A stretch of DNA of 64,000 nt from CAZYXZ01 sp964651395 (GCA_964651395.1 CAZYXZ010000005.1:10493-74492), one strand, 5' to 3'; shown: positions 53,320-62,297, numbered from the stretch's first letter. The notes: a model not told the origin generated them from the letters alone. A program made the numbers and translations.

Positions 53320-53411
53320 CGAGAGTCCTTCGTTCGAGGATCGCGTTTGCCGCGACGTCCAACCCCGGGCTAACCGCCGGCTTCACCGCGTGGGTGGGCC
53401 GGAGTTGGCGC

Positions 53412-53720
53412 TCACGGCGGGGTATCTGTTGGCGACCCATCTCGGCCGTGGAGGAGCACTTCCAGTGCCTCGTAGAGGCCGGTCACGAGCCGCGTCGGAT
53501 CGCGCTCGTGCGATGCGTTGATGACGAGTGCGAGAAGCTCGGCAAGCGCGCCCGCGAGCCGTTCCGTCGCGGCCTCAGCCGCCGCGATGTTGTCCAGCAC
53601 GTAGGAGTCGAGCCCCACGAGCCATGCCTCGGCGATCTCTGTGCGAAGCGCGTGGACGCCGTCCACGAGCCCGAGGAACGAGGGCAGCGCACCCTCGGCC
53701 GGCAGGACGAGGTCGGTCAT
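53412..53720 (-). CDS. small helical protein of unknown function
   Basis: 102 aa from ATG 53720 with an AGGTGAG upstream. Almost entirely helical and Ala/Leu/Glu-rich (ATERLAGALAELLALVINAS). No family recognised. First gene of the minus-strand group leading into the excisionase and integrase. Divergent from the replication-relaxation-like gene across an 18-base palindrome. Confidence 0.55.
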   Translation of the reverse strand: MTDLVLPAEGALPSFLGLVDGVHALRTEIAEAWLVGLDSYVLDNIAAAEAATERLAGALAELLALVINASHERDPTRLVTGLYEALEVLLHGRDGSPTDTPP

Positions 53721-53796
53721 GGAACTCACCTCCGACTCGACCGTGCCGCACTCAAGCCCCACGGCGACTCCCCGTGCCCGCGCATAAGCGACGGTT

Positions 53797-53814
53797 TTGG
53801 ACACGCGTGTCCAA
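53797..53814. promoter_or_regulatory. 18-base perfect palindrome, candidate operator
   Basis: TTGGACACGCGTGTCCAA is its own reverse complement. It lies in the spacer between two divergent genes (53720 and 53930) where a shared operator for the integrase-side and replication-side genes would be expected. GTTTTGG sequences flank it on both sides. Confidence 0.55.
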
Positions 53815-53929
53815 GGCGTTTTGGTCGCGGCAGAGCACGGACCCGTCACTCCGGGACCGCGGGCCTGCGCGTTGCCGACATTCCGAACCGAGAGCCGGCG
53901 TCGACGACGCCCAGAGCAAGGAGAGCCAC

Positions 53930-55090
53930 GTGGACGCGCGACGTGCACCCCGACCGAGCTCAGCCGGGATCCGCCAGCTGACGACCGTTGTCGACGTCGA
54001 ACCGCCGCTAGTGGGCGTGCACGACGGCACTGCCGGGTGGTGGCCGCTTCGAGTGCTAGCGGAGTCCCGCTTGGTGACAGCTGGGCTGCGAGACGCGCTC
54101 GGCCAGGCCATGGACCAGCGAGTGGAGGGCGGGCGCGCCGCAGTCGCCTGGACGATCGTCCAACTGGAACGTCTCGGCTGGGTCCGCCCGCTCGACCTGC
54201 CACCGCAGAAGCCCGTGGAGCGTTTCGCACTGCGTCAGGACGCCGAGCGCGTCGCTCGGTCGATGGGCGGGCTGCGCGGGGGGAAAGCAGCCGTGATTGC
54301 GGCGACTCTGATCGACAAGCCGAAGGGCCTGACCGCAGACGACTTGCGCATCGCGGTCAACGGCGGCGACCCACAGAAGGTGCCCGCGTCCGAAGACCGG
54401 GCGTACTACTCGGCGCTCGCGGTCCTTCAGGCCAAGGGCGCGCTCACCAAGACGAGCTCCGATCGCGTGCCCAAGGTCCTGTGGCTCACACCCTTCGGTG
54501 CGGGGTGCTTGTCGTTGATGGCACGGAGCGGGCGGTGGGGTCTGCCGCACGGCGCGCGGGCCGTCACGATCAGCGCACACCGACGGCATGCTGTCCTCAT
54601 CGCTGACGCACTAGCTGCGCTGCTGAAAGTATTTCCCGAGGCCGTCGACACCGTCGTCTGCGACCGAGTCCGCCGGTCCAAGCCCGTCGTCGACATGCCT
54701 AACGCGCCGACCAGCGGCCGTATGCGGCCCGATGTGTACGCGCCGGTGACCTTGGCGGACGGGTCGCGATGCCTGCTCGTCATCGAGTGGGAAACGAAGG
54801 GACGGGAGAGCGTCGAACGGCACCTGATCAACAGCACGAACCTGCTGCATTCCGAGGTACTCCGTGAAGACTCCCCCTACTACCGCATGGTCACGGTCGT
54901 CGCGACTGCCCGGAACGGTGGGACGCGAGACGGACTTGTGAGCGACACCCTCGCGAGTATGGACCGGGCCGGGTACGGGCAGCTGACGCGATCGCTCGAT
55001 GTCCGGGTGGCTACCCGCGCTGCGCTGACGCGGGTGCTGCAGGACATCAAGGCTGAGGGGAGCTATTGGCGTGAAAGGAGGCTGTCCTGA
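53930..55090 (+). CDS. replication-relaxation-like protein
   Basis: 386 aa from GTG 53930 with AAGGAG upstream. An N-terminal winged-helix-like region is followed by RMRPDVYAPVTLADGSR and VIEWETKGRESVERHL, which resembles the replication-relaxation family's nuclease-like core. D268, E286/E288 and K290 also fit a PD-(D/E)xK spacing. Such genes occur in actinobacterial integrative elements and plasmids. The family assignment is moderate. Confidence 0.55.
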   Translation: MDARRAPRPSSAGIRQLTTVVDVEPPLVGVHDGTAGWWPLRVLAESRLVTAGLRDALGQAMDQRVEGGRAAVAWTIVQLERLGWVRPLDLPPQKPVERFALRQDAERVARSMGGLRGGKAAVIAATLIDKPKGLTADDLRIAVNGGDPQKVPASEDRAYYSALAVLQAKGALTKTSSDRVPKVLWLTPFGAGCLSLMARSGRWGLPHGARAVTISAHRRHAVLIADALAALLKVFPEAVDTVVCDRVRRSKPVVDMPNAPTSGRMRPDVYAPVTLADGSRCLLVIEWETKGRESVERHLINSTNLLHSEVLREDSPYYRMVTVVATARNGGTRDGLVSDTLASMDRAGYGQLTRSLDVRVATRAALTRVLQDIKAEGSYWRERRLS

Positions 55091-55327
55091 TTTCTGCCCG
55101 GCTTCCCAACGAGCCAGGGCGACGGGGTTCAGGCCGCGCATCGTGCACGCCGCAGTAACGCCGCCCCGGGCTTGGCTACGCCCTCAAAGGGCGACTCGCC
55201 TGATCCATCAACGCGTCACACAGCAACGGCCCCGAGGACCTGGCGGAGCCAGGTCCATCGGCGAGTTCCAACTCGCCTGCGACGCTCCAGCGTCGCCTTC
55301 GGCCCGGCTCATCGCCGGCCCGCGGCT
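55091..55327. other. gene-free region packed with small hairpins
   Basis: No convincing gene here. Successive perfect inverted repeats stand back-to-back: GCCCT/AGGGC (55180-55192), GGACCTGGC/GCCAGGTCC with a 3-base loop (55236-55256), GGCGAGT/ACTCGCC (55260-55277) and GCGACGCT/AGCGTCGC with a 2-base centre (55279-55296). The region is between convergent genes and may be terminators, or a structured origin or transfer site of the element. Confidence 0.5.
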
Positions 55328-56149
55328 CTAGCTGCTCGACCCGGGACTGGGCACGGCTGTCACCCGGAGACAGTTCGGAGTTGCCGACGCCGAGGGGAAC
55401 GGAGAGGCGGACGGCGAGGGGGACAGTCGGCGCGAGTCGAAGTCGGCCTCTGGGACCCGGACGTCTTCAGGAAGGTTGAAGTAGCCACCGGCATACGCCC
55501 GACAACTCGACTGGTCGTCAGGACCCGGACCGTAGTGATGCTGTGAGGAGTACTTCCAGAACTTGAAGACGTCGGTCTTGTCGTTGTACTCAGCTGTGAG
55601 ACCGAGAGTGCGGTCGAAGCCGACCTCCCAGAGGCGGCCGTCGGAGCGGTCGCGTAGGAAGTAGTGCATGAGGCCGCGCCAAGTGATCTTCAGGTAGCCC
55701 TCGTCATCGACGGCGAGGGCGAACGTGCTGTGCCGAACCTCGACCGGGCGGAAGTACTCGAACCGGGCCGGCTGGAACCGCACGAGGAAGTTCAACGCCA
55801 TCAGCGGGCGTTCTCGCATCTGCCTGACCAGGTCGGTTACGACGTAGGGCGAAGTGGGATCAGCTCCGTTCAGGACCGTGGCCGCGTCGAAGTGACTCGC
55901 CTGGACGAAGTCGCGGAAGAGGTTGAGGACGCGCGCCACGACGTCGGCCGGAAAGTCCTCGACCGCGGCAGGGGTCGGGAGCCCGAGGTCCGGCGGCGCG
56001 GCCAGCTCGGCTGCGCTGTACGACCGGGTGGGCGATGGTGGCGCAGACGGTTCGGCAGCCGGCTTGCCGGAGTCGCGCCCGCAGGCGACCACGCCCATGA
56101 GGGCCATCAGAACGACGATGCTCCAGCCTCGATCGCGCCGGCTTCCCAT
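55328..56149 (-). CDS. putative lipoprotein
   Basis: 273 aa from ATG 56149, which places a lipobox (VVAC, Cys23) after a hydrophobic segment; the frame runs much further upstream without an RBS. Ser/Pro-rich linkers flank a central alpha/beta domain with no recognised family; one stretch (HYFLRDRSDGRLWEVGFDR) looks like a membrane-proximal receptor or accessory domain. Extracytoplasmic location is likely. Divergent from the small XRE gene. Confidence 0.65.
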   Translation of the reverse strand: MGSRRDRGWSIVVLMALMGVVACGRDSGKPAAEPSAPPSPTRSYSAAELAAPPDLGLPTPAAVEDFPADVVARVLNLFRDFVQASHFDAATVLNGADPTSPYVVTDLVRQMRERPLMALNFLVRFQPARFEYFRPVEVRHSTFALAVDDEGYLKITWRGLMHYFLRDRSDGRLWEVGFDRTLGLTAEYNDKTDVFKFWKYSSQHHYGPGPDDQSSCRAYAGGYFNLPEDVRVPEADFDSRRLSPSPSASPFPSASATPNCLRVTAVPSPGSSS

Positions 56150-56210
56150 GCCGCCCCCGATACTTATCAGTCTGTAGACCGAAGAGTAGCGGCCCCGGGA
56201 CGTTGAGTGC

Positions 56211-56423
56211 GTGGAAGGCGCACTGCAGAAGACGCTGGGGCGGAACCTGCGCCGCTGGCGGGAGCAGCGCGGTTTATCCCAAGAGGCACTCGCCGACCGC
56301 CTCGGGCTCCACCGCACGTACATCGGCGGAATCGAGCGCGGCGAGCGCAACCTGACGCTGCGCTCTGTGGAGCGCCTCGCAGCGGATCTCAAAGTCCAAC
56401 CCCTGGATCTTCTGCAGGAATAG
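56211..56423 (+). CDS. small XRE helix-turn-helix protein
   Basis: 70 aa, GTG start. The entire protein is one HTH: LGRNLRRWREQRGLSQEAL, LGLHRTYIGGIERGERNL. No extra domain. A possible element regulator. Overlaps the convergent small membrane gene by 35 bases. Confidence 0.85.
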   Translation: MEGALQKTLGRNLRRWREQRGLSQEALADRLGLHRTYIGGIERGERNLTLRSVERLAADLKVQPLDLLQE

Positions 56424-56637
56424 GGCGCTCTGTTTCCGGCTGGCAACGGAGAACCGCCCGCGTCGCGAGGCCGAGCAAGCCCAGGTCGATCACGGCAAGA
56501 ACCCGCCAGAGGCCGTGCTGGGCAGGGTTCGCGGCGAGCCGGGTCACGGCACGCGCGACGACGGCGATGCCGACGAAACAGAACGCCTTTCGGGCACGTG
56601 GACGGCGACAGCCCCAGTGGGCGCGGATCAAGTGCAT
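56389..56637 (-). CDS. small membrane protein
   Basis: 82 aa from ATG 56637, preceded by AGGAGGT five to six bases away, one of the strongest RBSs in the element. Basic N terminus, then two hydrophobic segments (about residues 19-35 and 45-62). No family recognised. Included mainly because of the RBS. Confidence 0.55.
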   Translation of the reverse strand: MHLIRAHWGCRRPRARKAFCFVGIAVVARAVTRLAANPAQHGLWRVLAVIDLGLLGLATRAVLRCQPETERPIPAEDPGVGL

Positions 56638-56715
56638 CGGTACCTCCTGACGACGGCGGCGGGAGCCGGCCGGTCGACGATGCGCTCTTAGCTGGGGCAG
56701 TCGACTCCCCTGCGA

Positions 56716-56934
56716 TCAGCGATCGAGTGCGCGCTTGCGCTCGTTCAGGGCTCGCCGCGCGGCGGCCGTCGCATGGCCGACGTGCCAGCCACCGCAGAGC
56801 CGACACGCGTATGGCACGAGCCAGCTCGTCTTCGAACTCATCATCCGTTTGGCCGTTGCCATCGCAGCGGAGCGGTCGCGATGGCGAACCTTGCCGGTGC
56901 AGCTGCGCCGCCGCACCCCGCGCTTGCTGCTCAT
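56716..56934 (-). CDS. small zinc-ribbon-like basic protein
   Basis: 72 aa. A single Cys, then ACRLCGGWHVGHA with C-x2-C-x3-H-x3-H spacing; highly basic. Similar small proteins are common in actinobacterial plasmids and phages. Probably DNA-binding. Role unknown. Confidence 0.6.
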   Translation of the reverse strand: MSSKRGVRRRSCTGKVRHRDRSAAMATAKRMMSSKTSWLVPYACRLCGGWHVGHATAAARRALNERKRALDR

Positions 56935-57182
56935 GCCGCCATGCCTGCCACTCTTGAAGAGAAGCAGTCAGATGACGCTGCTCGACTCCCCGCTGAGCAC
57001 CAACCCGACGCGCCAGCGGTCGCCCTCAACGCGTGCCGGTGATCTTCGGGAGCCCGTGCCCTTGCGGCGTTTGAAGTGGCACAACGAAGACGACCACGCG
57101 GCCCCACCCACCGTGGTTGTACCGCGGTTAGCCATCGAACAGAGCCGCGGCGCCCGCCGTGGCCAGAGAGATGGAGTGCCCA
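56935..57182. other. intergenic region between divergent genes
   Basis: No gene was found that can be supported. A 33-codon frame (starting MPATLEEK near 56941) has no RBS and a truncated look. Probably holds promoters for the divergent genes. Confidence 0.3.
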
Positions 57183-57488
57183 ATGGGTGTCCAGGTTCCG
57201 CAGTGGCAGAAGGCAGGCCGCGCCATCGTGCGCGAAGCGGAGGAACGTGGGGAGTCGCTCGTGACGACGACGCTGCGCTTGCTCCCGAAGATCCCGAAGC
57301 GGCGCGAGTTCATGTTCTGCGACCTGCAGGAGTGGTTCGGCCTCCGGGAGAAGAGCGCTTCGGAGGAGTGGGGTGCCCTCGCCCGCTATCTCCAGTGGCT
57401 CGGCGTCACCGTCAAGACCGGCTGGGCGGAGACGTCCCCGAAGAAGTCCCGCGGCAAGGGCTACGCCCGGACCTGGCTGGTCGCGTAG
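57183..57488 (+). CDS. hypothetical protein
   Basis: 101 aa from ATG 57183, seven bases after GGAG; GTG 57159 is an alternative start. REFMFCDLQEWFGLREKSAS and YLQWLGVTVKTGWAE suggest a winged-helix-like fold, which would suit a DNA-binding regulator. Upstream of the sigma-like gene in the putative defence block. No family recognised. Confidence 0.55.
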   Translation: MGVQVPQWQKAGRAIVREAEERGESLVTTTLRLLPKIPKRREFMFCDLQEWFGLREKSASEEWGALARYLQWLGVTVKTGWAETSPKKSRGKGYARTWLVA

Positions 57489-57767
57489 GGCTGAAGCGAC
57501 CGATCTCCGGTGGGCGGCGCCAAAAGATCTTCCAGGTCTCGCCGCTCATCGGGGTCGGTGGATGGCCTTACCTGAGTAGGAAGCGCATCCGCCCGGTGCC
57601 GAGAGGACCCCGGGAGCAGTACGTTCGCCCGCACCACGACACAACTTCACACGACCCGAGAGTCCTGGGGAAAGGGCCTGGCCAACAGCGCCTCGCCGAA
57701 GAGAACCCGGGGTCTACCACCTCGCATGGCGGCAGCGCCATGGGGCTCTCCAGAACAAGGGAGACCC
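57489..57767. other. spacer before the sigma-like gene
   Basis: Nothing convincing found here apart from a possible promoter for the downstream genes. No repeats stand out. Confidence 0.3.
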
Positions 57768-58277
57768 ATGGACGAAGCCGCTCTTTCATTAGCCGAGGAC
57801 TTTGACCTCGTCCGCTTCAAGGCGGTGGTTGCCTCGAAGTGTCCGTCTTCTCTGTCCGAGCGGGACAAGGAGGACGTGGCCGCCGACATGTTGGCCGACG
57901 CGGTGAGAACTTCTCGCGCGACCGGCATTCCTGTCGGGGTCGCGGCCATCCAGAACCTGACGCGGCCGCGTTACTACGAGCGGCCAGCCGCGAAGGCCAA
58001 GGTCGCGCCGGGCCCGCTGCCCGGCGGAGAAGCCGGGGATGAGACAACACCCGACATCGAAGACCCGCGCGATCTGGTCGCGGACCTCGAGGTGCGAGAC
58101 CTGGTTGAGCGGCTGCCGCTCCAGCAGCGCCGTGCCTACCTGCTCGTCGTGGAGTACGCGATGACGCACGCGGAGGCTGCAGTGGCCATGTCGGTGACGC
58201 CTTCTACGGTGCGAGAGCACCTCGGCAAGGCATGTGCCGCGCTGCGGCAAGCCTGGGAGGCCGCCCAACAGAGTTAA
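57768..58277 (+). CDS. sigma-70 region-4-like (ECF-type) factor
   Basis: 169 aa from ATG 57768 with AAGGGAG upstream. Helical N-terminal part, an acidic linker, then a C-terminal HTH: VRDLVERLPLQQRRAYLLVV and MTHAEAAVAMSVTPSTVREHLGK, typical of sigma region 4. A canonical region 2 is weak. It may activate the adjacent ATPase/DruA/HNH genes, 77 bases downstream. Confidence 0.7.
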   Translation: MDEAALSLAEDFDLVRFKAVVASKCPSSLSERDKEDVAADMLADAVRTSRATGIPVGVAAIQNLTRPRYYERPAAKAKVAPGPLPGGEAGDETTPDIEDPRDLVADLEVRDLVERLPLQQRRAYLLVVEYAMTHAEAAVAMSVTPSTVREHLGKACAALRQAWEAAQQS

Positions 58278-58354
58278 CACAGACTCCCCTCCGAACCCGG
58301 AAGGGGCTCCCGCGCGGCGCAAGAGCCGCCGCGCCAAGTGACAAGGAGACAGCA

Positions 58355-60241
58355 ATGAAGACGACCAAGAACACGGCACAGCAGCACCTCGCGAGCCAGC
58401 GAGAGTTCGTCAAGAGTCGGCATCTGGAGAGCCAGCGAGCGTTCGCAGCTCGGAGCGAAGGAGGCTCCGGGCTGGTGGACGACACGATGCTCGCGGCGTC
58501 CATGCGCTCGGTGCGCTACAACACCGAGGCGCACGCCGCCGGCGATGTCATCGACAATGCGATCGAGGCCGGCGCCACCCAGGTTCACGTCGTGCTCCGC
58601 ACCGACGGCGGCAGCGAGATCAAGGAGATCGCGTTCATCGACGACGGCGCGGGCATCGACGAGACGTTCCTGCCGCACGCCACCAAGTGGGGCGGCTCGT
58701 CGAACGAGGGCAAGCGCAACATCTTCGGGAGGTTCGGCTTCGGTCTTCCGAGCGCGTCGGTCAACCGCGGGACGCGCTACGCCGTCATCTCGCGCACGGA
58801 GGCGGGCGCCGCGTTCAAGCAGGTCGCCGTCGACCTCAAGAACCTCGGGGCGGTCAATGGCGTAGTGCCGTTGCCGCAGGTCAAGGAGGTCGTCCTCCCG
58901 GACTGGGTCGCGGACTACGTTGCTTCCACGCGGACAATCGAGACGAAGGACGGACCGCGCGACGTGCTTGCGTTCGCGGGCGGCGAGGCGGCAGTCCGTA
59001 CCGTCGTGGTCTGGTCGGACTTCGACCGACTGTTGTGGCCGAACAAGCAGCAGGCTGCGGCGCGGCTCATGGAGCACCTCGGCATCACGTACGCCGGTTG
59101 GCTCGAGACGGTCAAGCTGTACGTCGACGCCGCGCCGGTCGACCCGGTCGACGTGCTGTTCACCACACCGGGGTACCGGTACTACGACGTCGGCGAAGCG
59201 CCGCGCGCGGAACCCAAGGACAGCGTGCGGTTCGAAGTCGCTGACGTCGATGGTGTGAAGCACCCCGTGACGGTGCGCTTCTCGCTGTTGCCCGTCGCTG
59301 CCTACAACGCCGAGCACCGGACTGGGGGGCGTGGCCGGCCGGCTCGCGTCCGCCAGAGGATTCGGACGGACTACAACGGCATTTTCGTGACCCGGAACGG
59401 CCGGTTCATCGAGCTCGCGCGGCCCGCCCTGATCACCTGGAGCAACTACGCCCGCCCGATCGGCGTGGCCCTGGACTTCCCGCCGGAGTTGGACGAGTTC
59501 TTCGGGGTCACGCCCGACAAGCAGACGATCACCTTCAGCGAGAAGGTCGAGGCGACCCTGAAGTCGCACGGGGTCAAGCGTGCCTTCGACGAACTGATGC
59601 GTGTCGTCGAGGAAGAGCGCTCGCGGCTGAAGCGCGAGCGCGACGCCGAGGCTGAGACCGGAGTAAGGCCGTCCGAGGAGACGATCGCGAAGGTCGTCGA
59701 GCTGGACAACCGACGGACGCGCAAGGTGACCGACGAGGCGCAGCAGGAGGCTCAGGCGAACTTCCGCCGACGGGTCAAGGAGATCGCAGACCAGACCGGC
59801 CTGCCCGAGGAAGACGTACAAGCCGCGCAGGAGCAGCAGCAGGAGCGTCGTCCCTACAAGGTCGAGTTCGCTCGGCTCGCTGAGGACGACCCCTTCTACA
59901 CCCCGCAGATGGACGGCACGCAATTGGTCTTGCGGATCAACACGACGCACTCGTGGTACCGGGAGGTCTACAACCGCGTAGGTCCCGACCAGGCCCAGTT
60001 GCGGAGCGCGTTGGAGCTCATGCTCTGGGTGTTGGCCATGGCCGAAATCGACTCGACCGGAGAGACGAAGATCTTCTACCGTGCCGAGCGTCGAGAGTGG
60101 TCCCGGCTGCTCGCCGCCGCGTACGACATCCACCCGCTGGTCTACAACAAGGCCGCCTCTCTCGAGGAGATCGCTGAGGCGGACAACGCTGCCTGGCTCG
60201 AAACCGACGGGGACGACGACGGTGCCGAGGCCGAGGCCTAG
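58355..60241 (+). CDS. GHKL (Hsp90/MutL-type) ATPase
   Basis: 628 aa from ATG 58355 with AAGGAG upstream. The N-terminal ATPase has the N box AAGDVIDNAIEAGA (Asp64, Asn68), IDDGAGID (Asp97) and RFGFGLPSAS (126-135). A central domain follows; after it is a charged coiled coil (about 460-560) and a C-terminal helical part (LRSALELMLWVLAMAEIDS). Such ATPases act as conformational switches in MutL-like or Hsp90-like proteins. It is upstream of the DruA-like gene by 25 bases, so the two probably form one machine. Confidence 0.85.
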   Translation: MKTTKNTAQQHLASQREFVKSRHLESQRAFAARSEGGSGLVDDTMLAASMRSVRYNTEAHAAGDVIDNAIEAGATQVHVVLRTDGGSEIKEIAFIDDGAGIDETFLPHATKWGGSSNEGKRNIFGRFGFGLPSASVNRGTRYAVISRTEAGAAFKQVAVDLKNLGAVNGVVPLPQVKEVVLPDWVADYVASTRTIETKDGPRDVLAFAGGEAAVRTVVVWSDFDRLLWPNKQQAAARLMEHLGITYAGWLETVKLYVDAAPVDPVDVLFTTPGYRYYDVGEAPRAEPKDSVRFEVADVDGVKHPVTVRFSLLPVAAYNAEHRTGGRGRPARVRQRIRTDYNGIFVTRNGRFIELARPALITWSNYARPIGVALDFPPELDEFFGVTPDKQTITFSEKVEATLKSHGVKRAFDELMRVVEEERSRLKRERDAEAETGVRPSEETIAKVVELDNRRTRKVTDEAQQEAQANFRRRVKEIADQTGLPEEDVQAAQEQQQERRPYKVEFARLAEDDPFYTPQMDGTQLVLRINTTHSWYREVYNRVGPDQAQLRSALELMLWVLAMAEIDSTGETKIFYRAERREWSRLLAAAYDIHPLVYNKAASLEEIAEADNAAWLETDGDDDGAEAEA

Positions 60242-60266
60242 GCCGGACGTCGAATAGGCGGTCGTC

Positions 60267-62057
60267 GTGACAAGTCTGAGCGCACAGGAGTTGGCGCTCC
60301 GCGCTGCGGTCTTGGGAGAGCTCGGGCTCGTCCAGGACCGCATCGCGCTTGTCACGAAGCTGGGCGGCACGGAGGCGAAGGAACAGATCCGATACGCACA
60401 CGCCGCGCAACGCCGGGCCCGTCTTGAGGAAGCGGCGGAGTTCCTGGCGGAGCGCGAGGACGCGCTGATCGGCGAGTTCGCCGACGGCGACGAAGTGGAT
60501 CCGGCCGCGATTGATCCGGTGGTGATCCCGGTTCGAACTCAGGCGGAGGCCGAGCTCTTCAGGTTCGCAACTCTCCAGTGGTCCGTGCCCGTGTCCTCGG
60601 GATACGGGCGCCGTAGCAGGTTCCTCGTGCGCGATCGGTACAACGGGAAGCTCATGGCGATCTTCGCAATGGGTGATCCGGTCATCGCCCAGAGCGCGAG
60701 GGACTTGGCCATCGGTTGGGGCACCCGGCAGCGCAACGCTCGTTTGTACAACGTGTACGACGCGTTCATTCTGGGTGCAGTCGATCCCTACCGGCAGCTG
60801 CTCGCAGGCAAGCTCGCAGCACTACTGACTCTTGCCAACGAAACTCGTGAGTTCCTGGCTCGAAAGTATGCGGGAAGGGTCGCGATGCGAGGAGAGGCGA
60901 AAGATCCGACTCCCGCTCTGATCACGACGAGCTCGGCGCTCGGCCGGTCGTCGGTCTACAACAGGGTCACGTACCGCGGGCACCTCATGTTCCACTCGGT
61001 GGGCTACACCAAGGGCTTCGGGCATTTCCAGTTTTCGGACGAGCTTTTCGATGCGTTGCTGGCGTTCGCTCGCGACCGCGATGGGACTGAGACAAAGGCC
61101 CTCTCCAACCAATACAAGAGCGGCCCGAACTGGCGGTTCCGCGTACTGCGGAATGCACTCGAGGCGCTCGACATTCCGGAGGAGCACCTCCAGCACAACA
61201 TTCGGCGCGAGGTGTTCCTGGCGCCGACGGCGGCCAACTGGGACGCGTATCTGCGGGGTGAGGCGCAGGAGCTGATGCCGTTTGACCTGCCCACGGAGTC
61301 GATCGCTGAGTACTACCGCGAGCGATGGGCAGTGGGTCGCGCCTCGCGACGTCCAGGTTATCGGCACTGGCGACGGGCGGAGGCCCGGCTGACTCCCCTC
61401 CTTGAGGTCTCGACCGAACGCGCTCTCTTGGAAACGCGACCCGCCGCGGGACGGGTCGATCTGGGCGACTACCACCTTTCGATCGGCACAGCTGTAAGGC
61501 CGATCTCCGGGGAAACCGCATCGGGTCACCGGTCAGAAGGCACGGCGTACCTCAGTCGGTTTGAGGGGCCGGGAGTGGACCTGACGATCGCCGACATCAC
61601 CTGGGCAACAGGCGAGCGCGAGGTGAGGGGGCTGGACTGCAGAGACGGCGACTTCGGCGACCTGGTCGGTAGGCTCCGGATCGGCGTCCATGCAGCATCG
61701 CGATTCCGTGGAATGTCGTGCATCGAGCTGCGAGCCGCGACCCGTGCGACGGGGCCTCGCGCGACTGCCCGCAAGACGACAGTCGAGTCCTTCGACGCGA
61801 TGTTGGCGCTCGATCTTCGCGAGGCTCTCGACTCGATCTGCGAGGCGTCCGTGGGGACACGCGCGGAGCTTCTTGCGGACACCGGTGTGCGAAAGGCACA
61901 GCTCTGCACGGTGTTTCAGTCAGACGATGTCGTCGCTCCAGCGCTGGGATGGTGCCTAACACGGATTCTTCCGGTGCTCCGCGAGTCCGACCCGGGGGCG
62001 CGTCTCGGACGACCCCAGCTTCGACGCGCCGCACCAAGACCGGCCGACTTGCGATGA
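60267..62057 (+). CDS. DruA-like DUF4338 protein
   Basis: 596 aa. AIFAMGDPVI, RDLAIGW, YDAFILGAVDPY, TTSSALGRSSVYNR, GYTKGFGHF, GPNWR and REVF (residues 136-317) follow the DUF4338 pattern of DruA, part of the Druantia antiphage system. The N-terminal ~100 and C-terminal ~250 residues are additional. No DruE-like helicase is present, so the partner is apparently the GHKL ATPase. Overlaps the HNH gene by ATGA. Confidence 0.85.
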   Translation: MTSLSAQELALRAAVLGELGLVQDRIALVTKLGGTEAKEQIRYAHAAQRRARLEEAAEFLAEREDALIGEFADGDEVDPAAIDPVVIPVRTQAEAELFRFATLQWSVPVSSGYGRRSRFLVRDRYNGKLMAIFAMGDPVIAQSARDLAIGWGTRQRNARLYNVYDAFILGAVDPYRQLLAGKLAALLTLANETREFLARKYAGRVAMRGEAKDPTPALITTSSALGRSSVYNRVTYRGHLMFHSVGYTKGFGHFQFSDELFDALLAFARDRDGTETKALSNQYKSGPNWRFRVLRNALEALDIPEEHLQHNIRREVFLAPTAANWDAYLRGEAQELMPFDLPTESIAEYYRERWAVGRASRRPGYRHWRRAEARLTPLLEVSTERALLETRPAAGRVDLGDYHLSIGTAVRPISGETASGHRSEGTAYLSRFEGPGVDLTIADITWATGEREVRGLDCRDGDFGDLVGRLRIGVHAASRFRGMSCIELRAATRATGPRATARKTTVESFDAMLALDLREALDSICEASVGTRAELLADTGVRKAQLCTVFQSDDVVAPALGWCLTRILPVLRESDPGARLGRPQLRRAAPRPADLR

Positions 62058-62275
62058 CGTTGGTCAGGCCGCGTCGACTCGGGCTGCATGGCCGGCTTGC
62101 AGTGTTTCGGCGCGACGGCTACCGGTGCGTGCACTGCGGATTCACCGGGCGCGCTGCTGCACTTGAGGTTGACCACATCGAACCGTGGTCGTGGGCCGGC
62201 AATGACGCGCATTGGAACCTGCAGACGCTTTGCCGGTCGTGTAACCGAAGCAAGGCTGCGCGGTTTCGAGGCTGA
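62054..62275 (+). CDS. small HNH endonuclease
   Basis: 73 aa from ATG 62054, overlapping the DruA-like stop (ATGA). RCVHCG and LCRSCN are the paired CxxC zinc ligands, and EVDHIEPWSWAGNDAHWN is the HNH core. Length is near the minimum for an HNH. Translational coupling makes it part of the ATPase/DruA operon and a candidate effector nuclease. Confidence 0.85.
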   Translation: MTLVRPRRLGLHGRLAVFRRDGYRCVHCGFTGRAAALEVDHIEPWSWAGNDAHWNLQTLCRSCNRSKAARFRG

Positions 62276-62297
62276 TGGCGTCTCACCTGCTCGCTGG

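Noticed and set aside
56941..57042. 33-codon frame beginning MPATLEEK
   Set aside because: No ribosome-binding site and no recognisable composition or conservation signal.
56968..57183. 71-aa minus-strand frame
   Set aside because: It starts inside the downstream gene's leader, lacks an RBS and has shadow-like Arg/Ser composition.
58274..60370. Very long open frame antisense to the GHKL ATPase gene
   Set aside because: Composition and lack of RBS match a GC-rich shadow of the real plus-strand gene.
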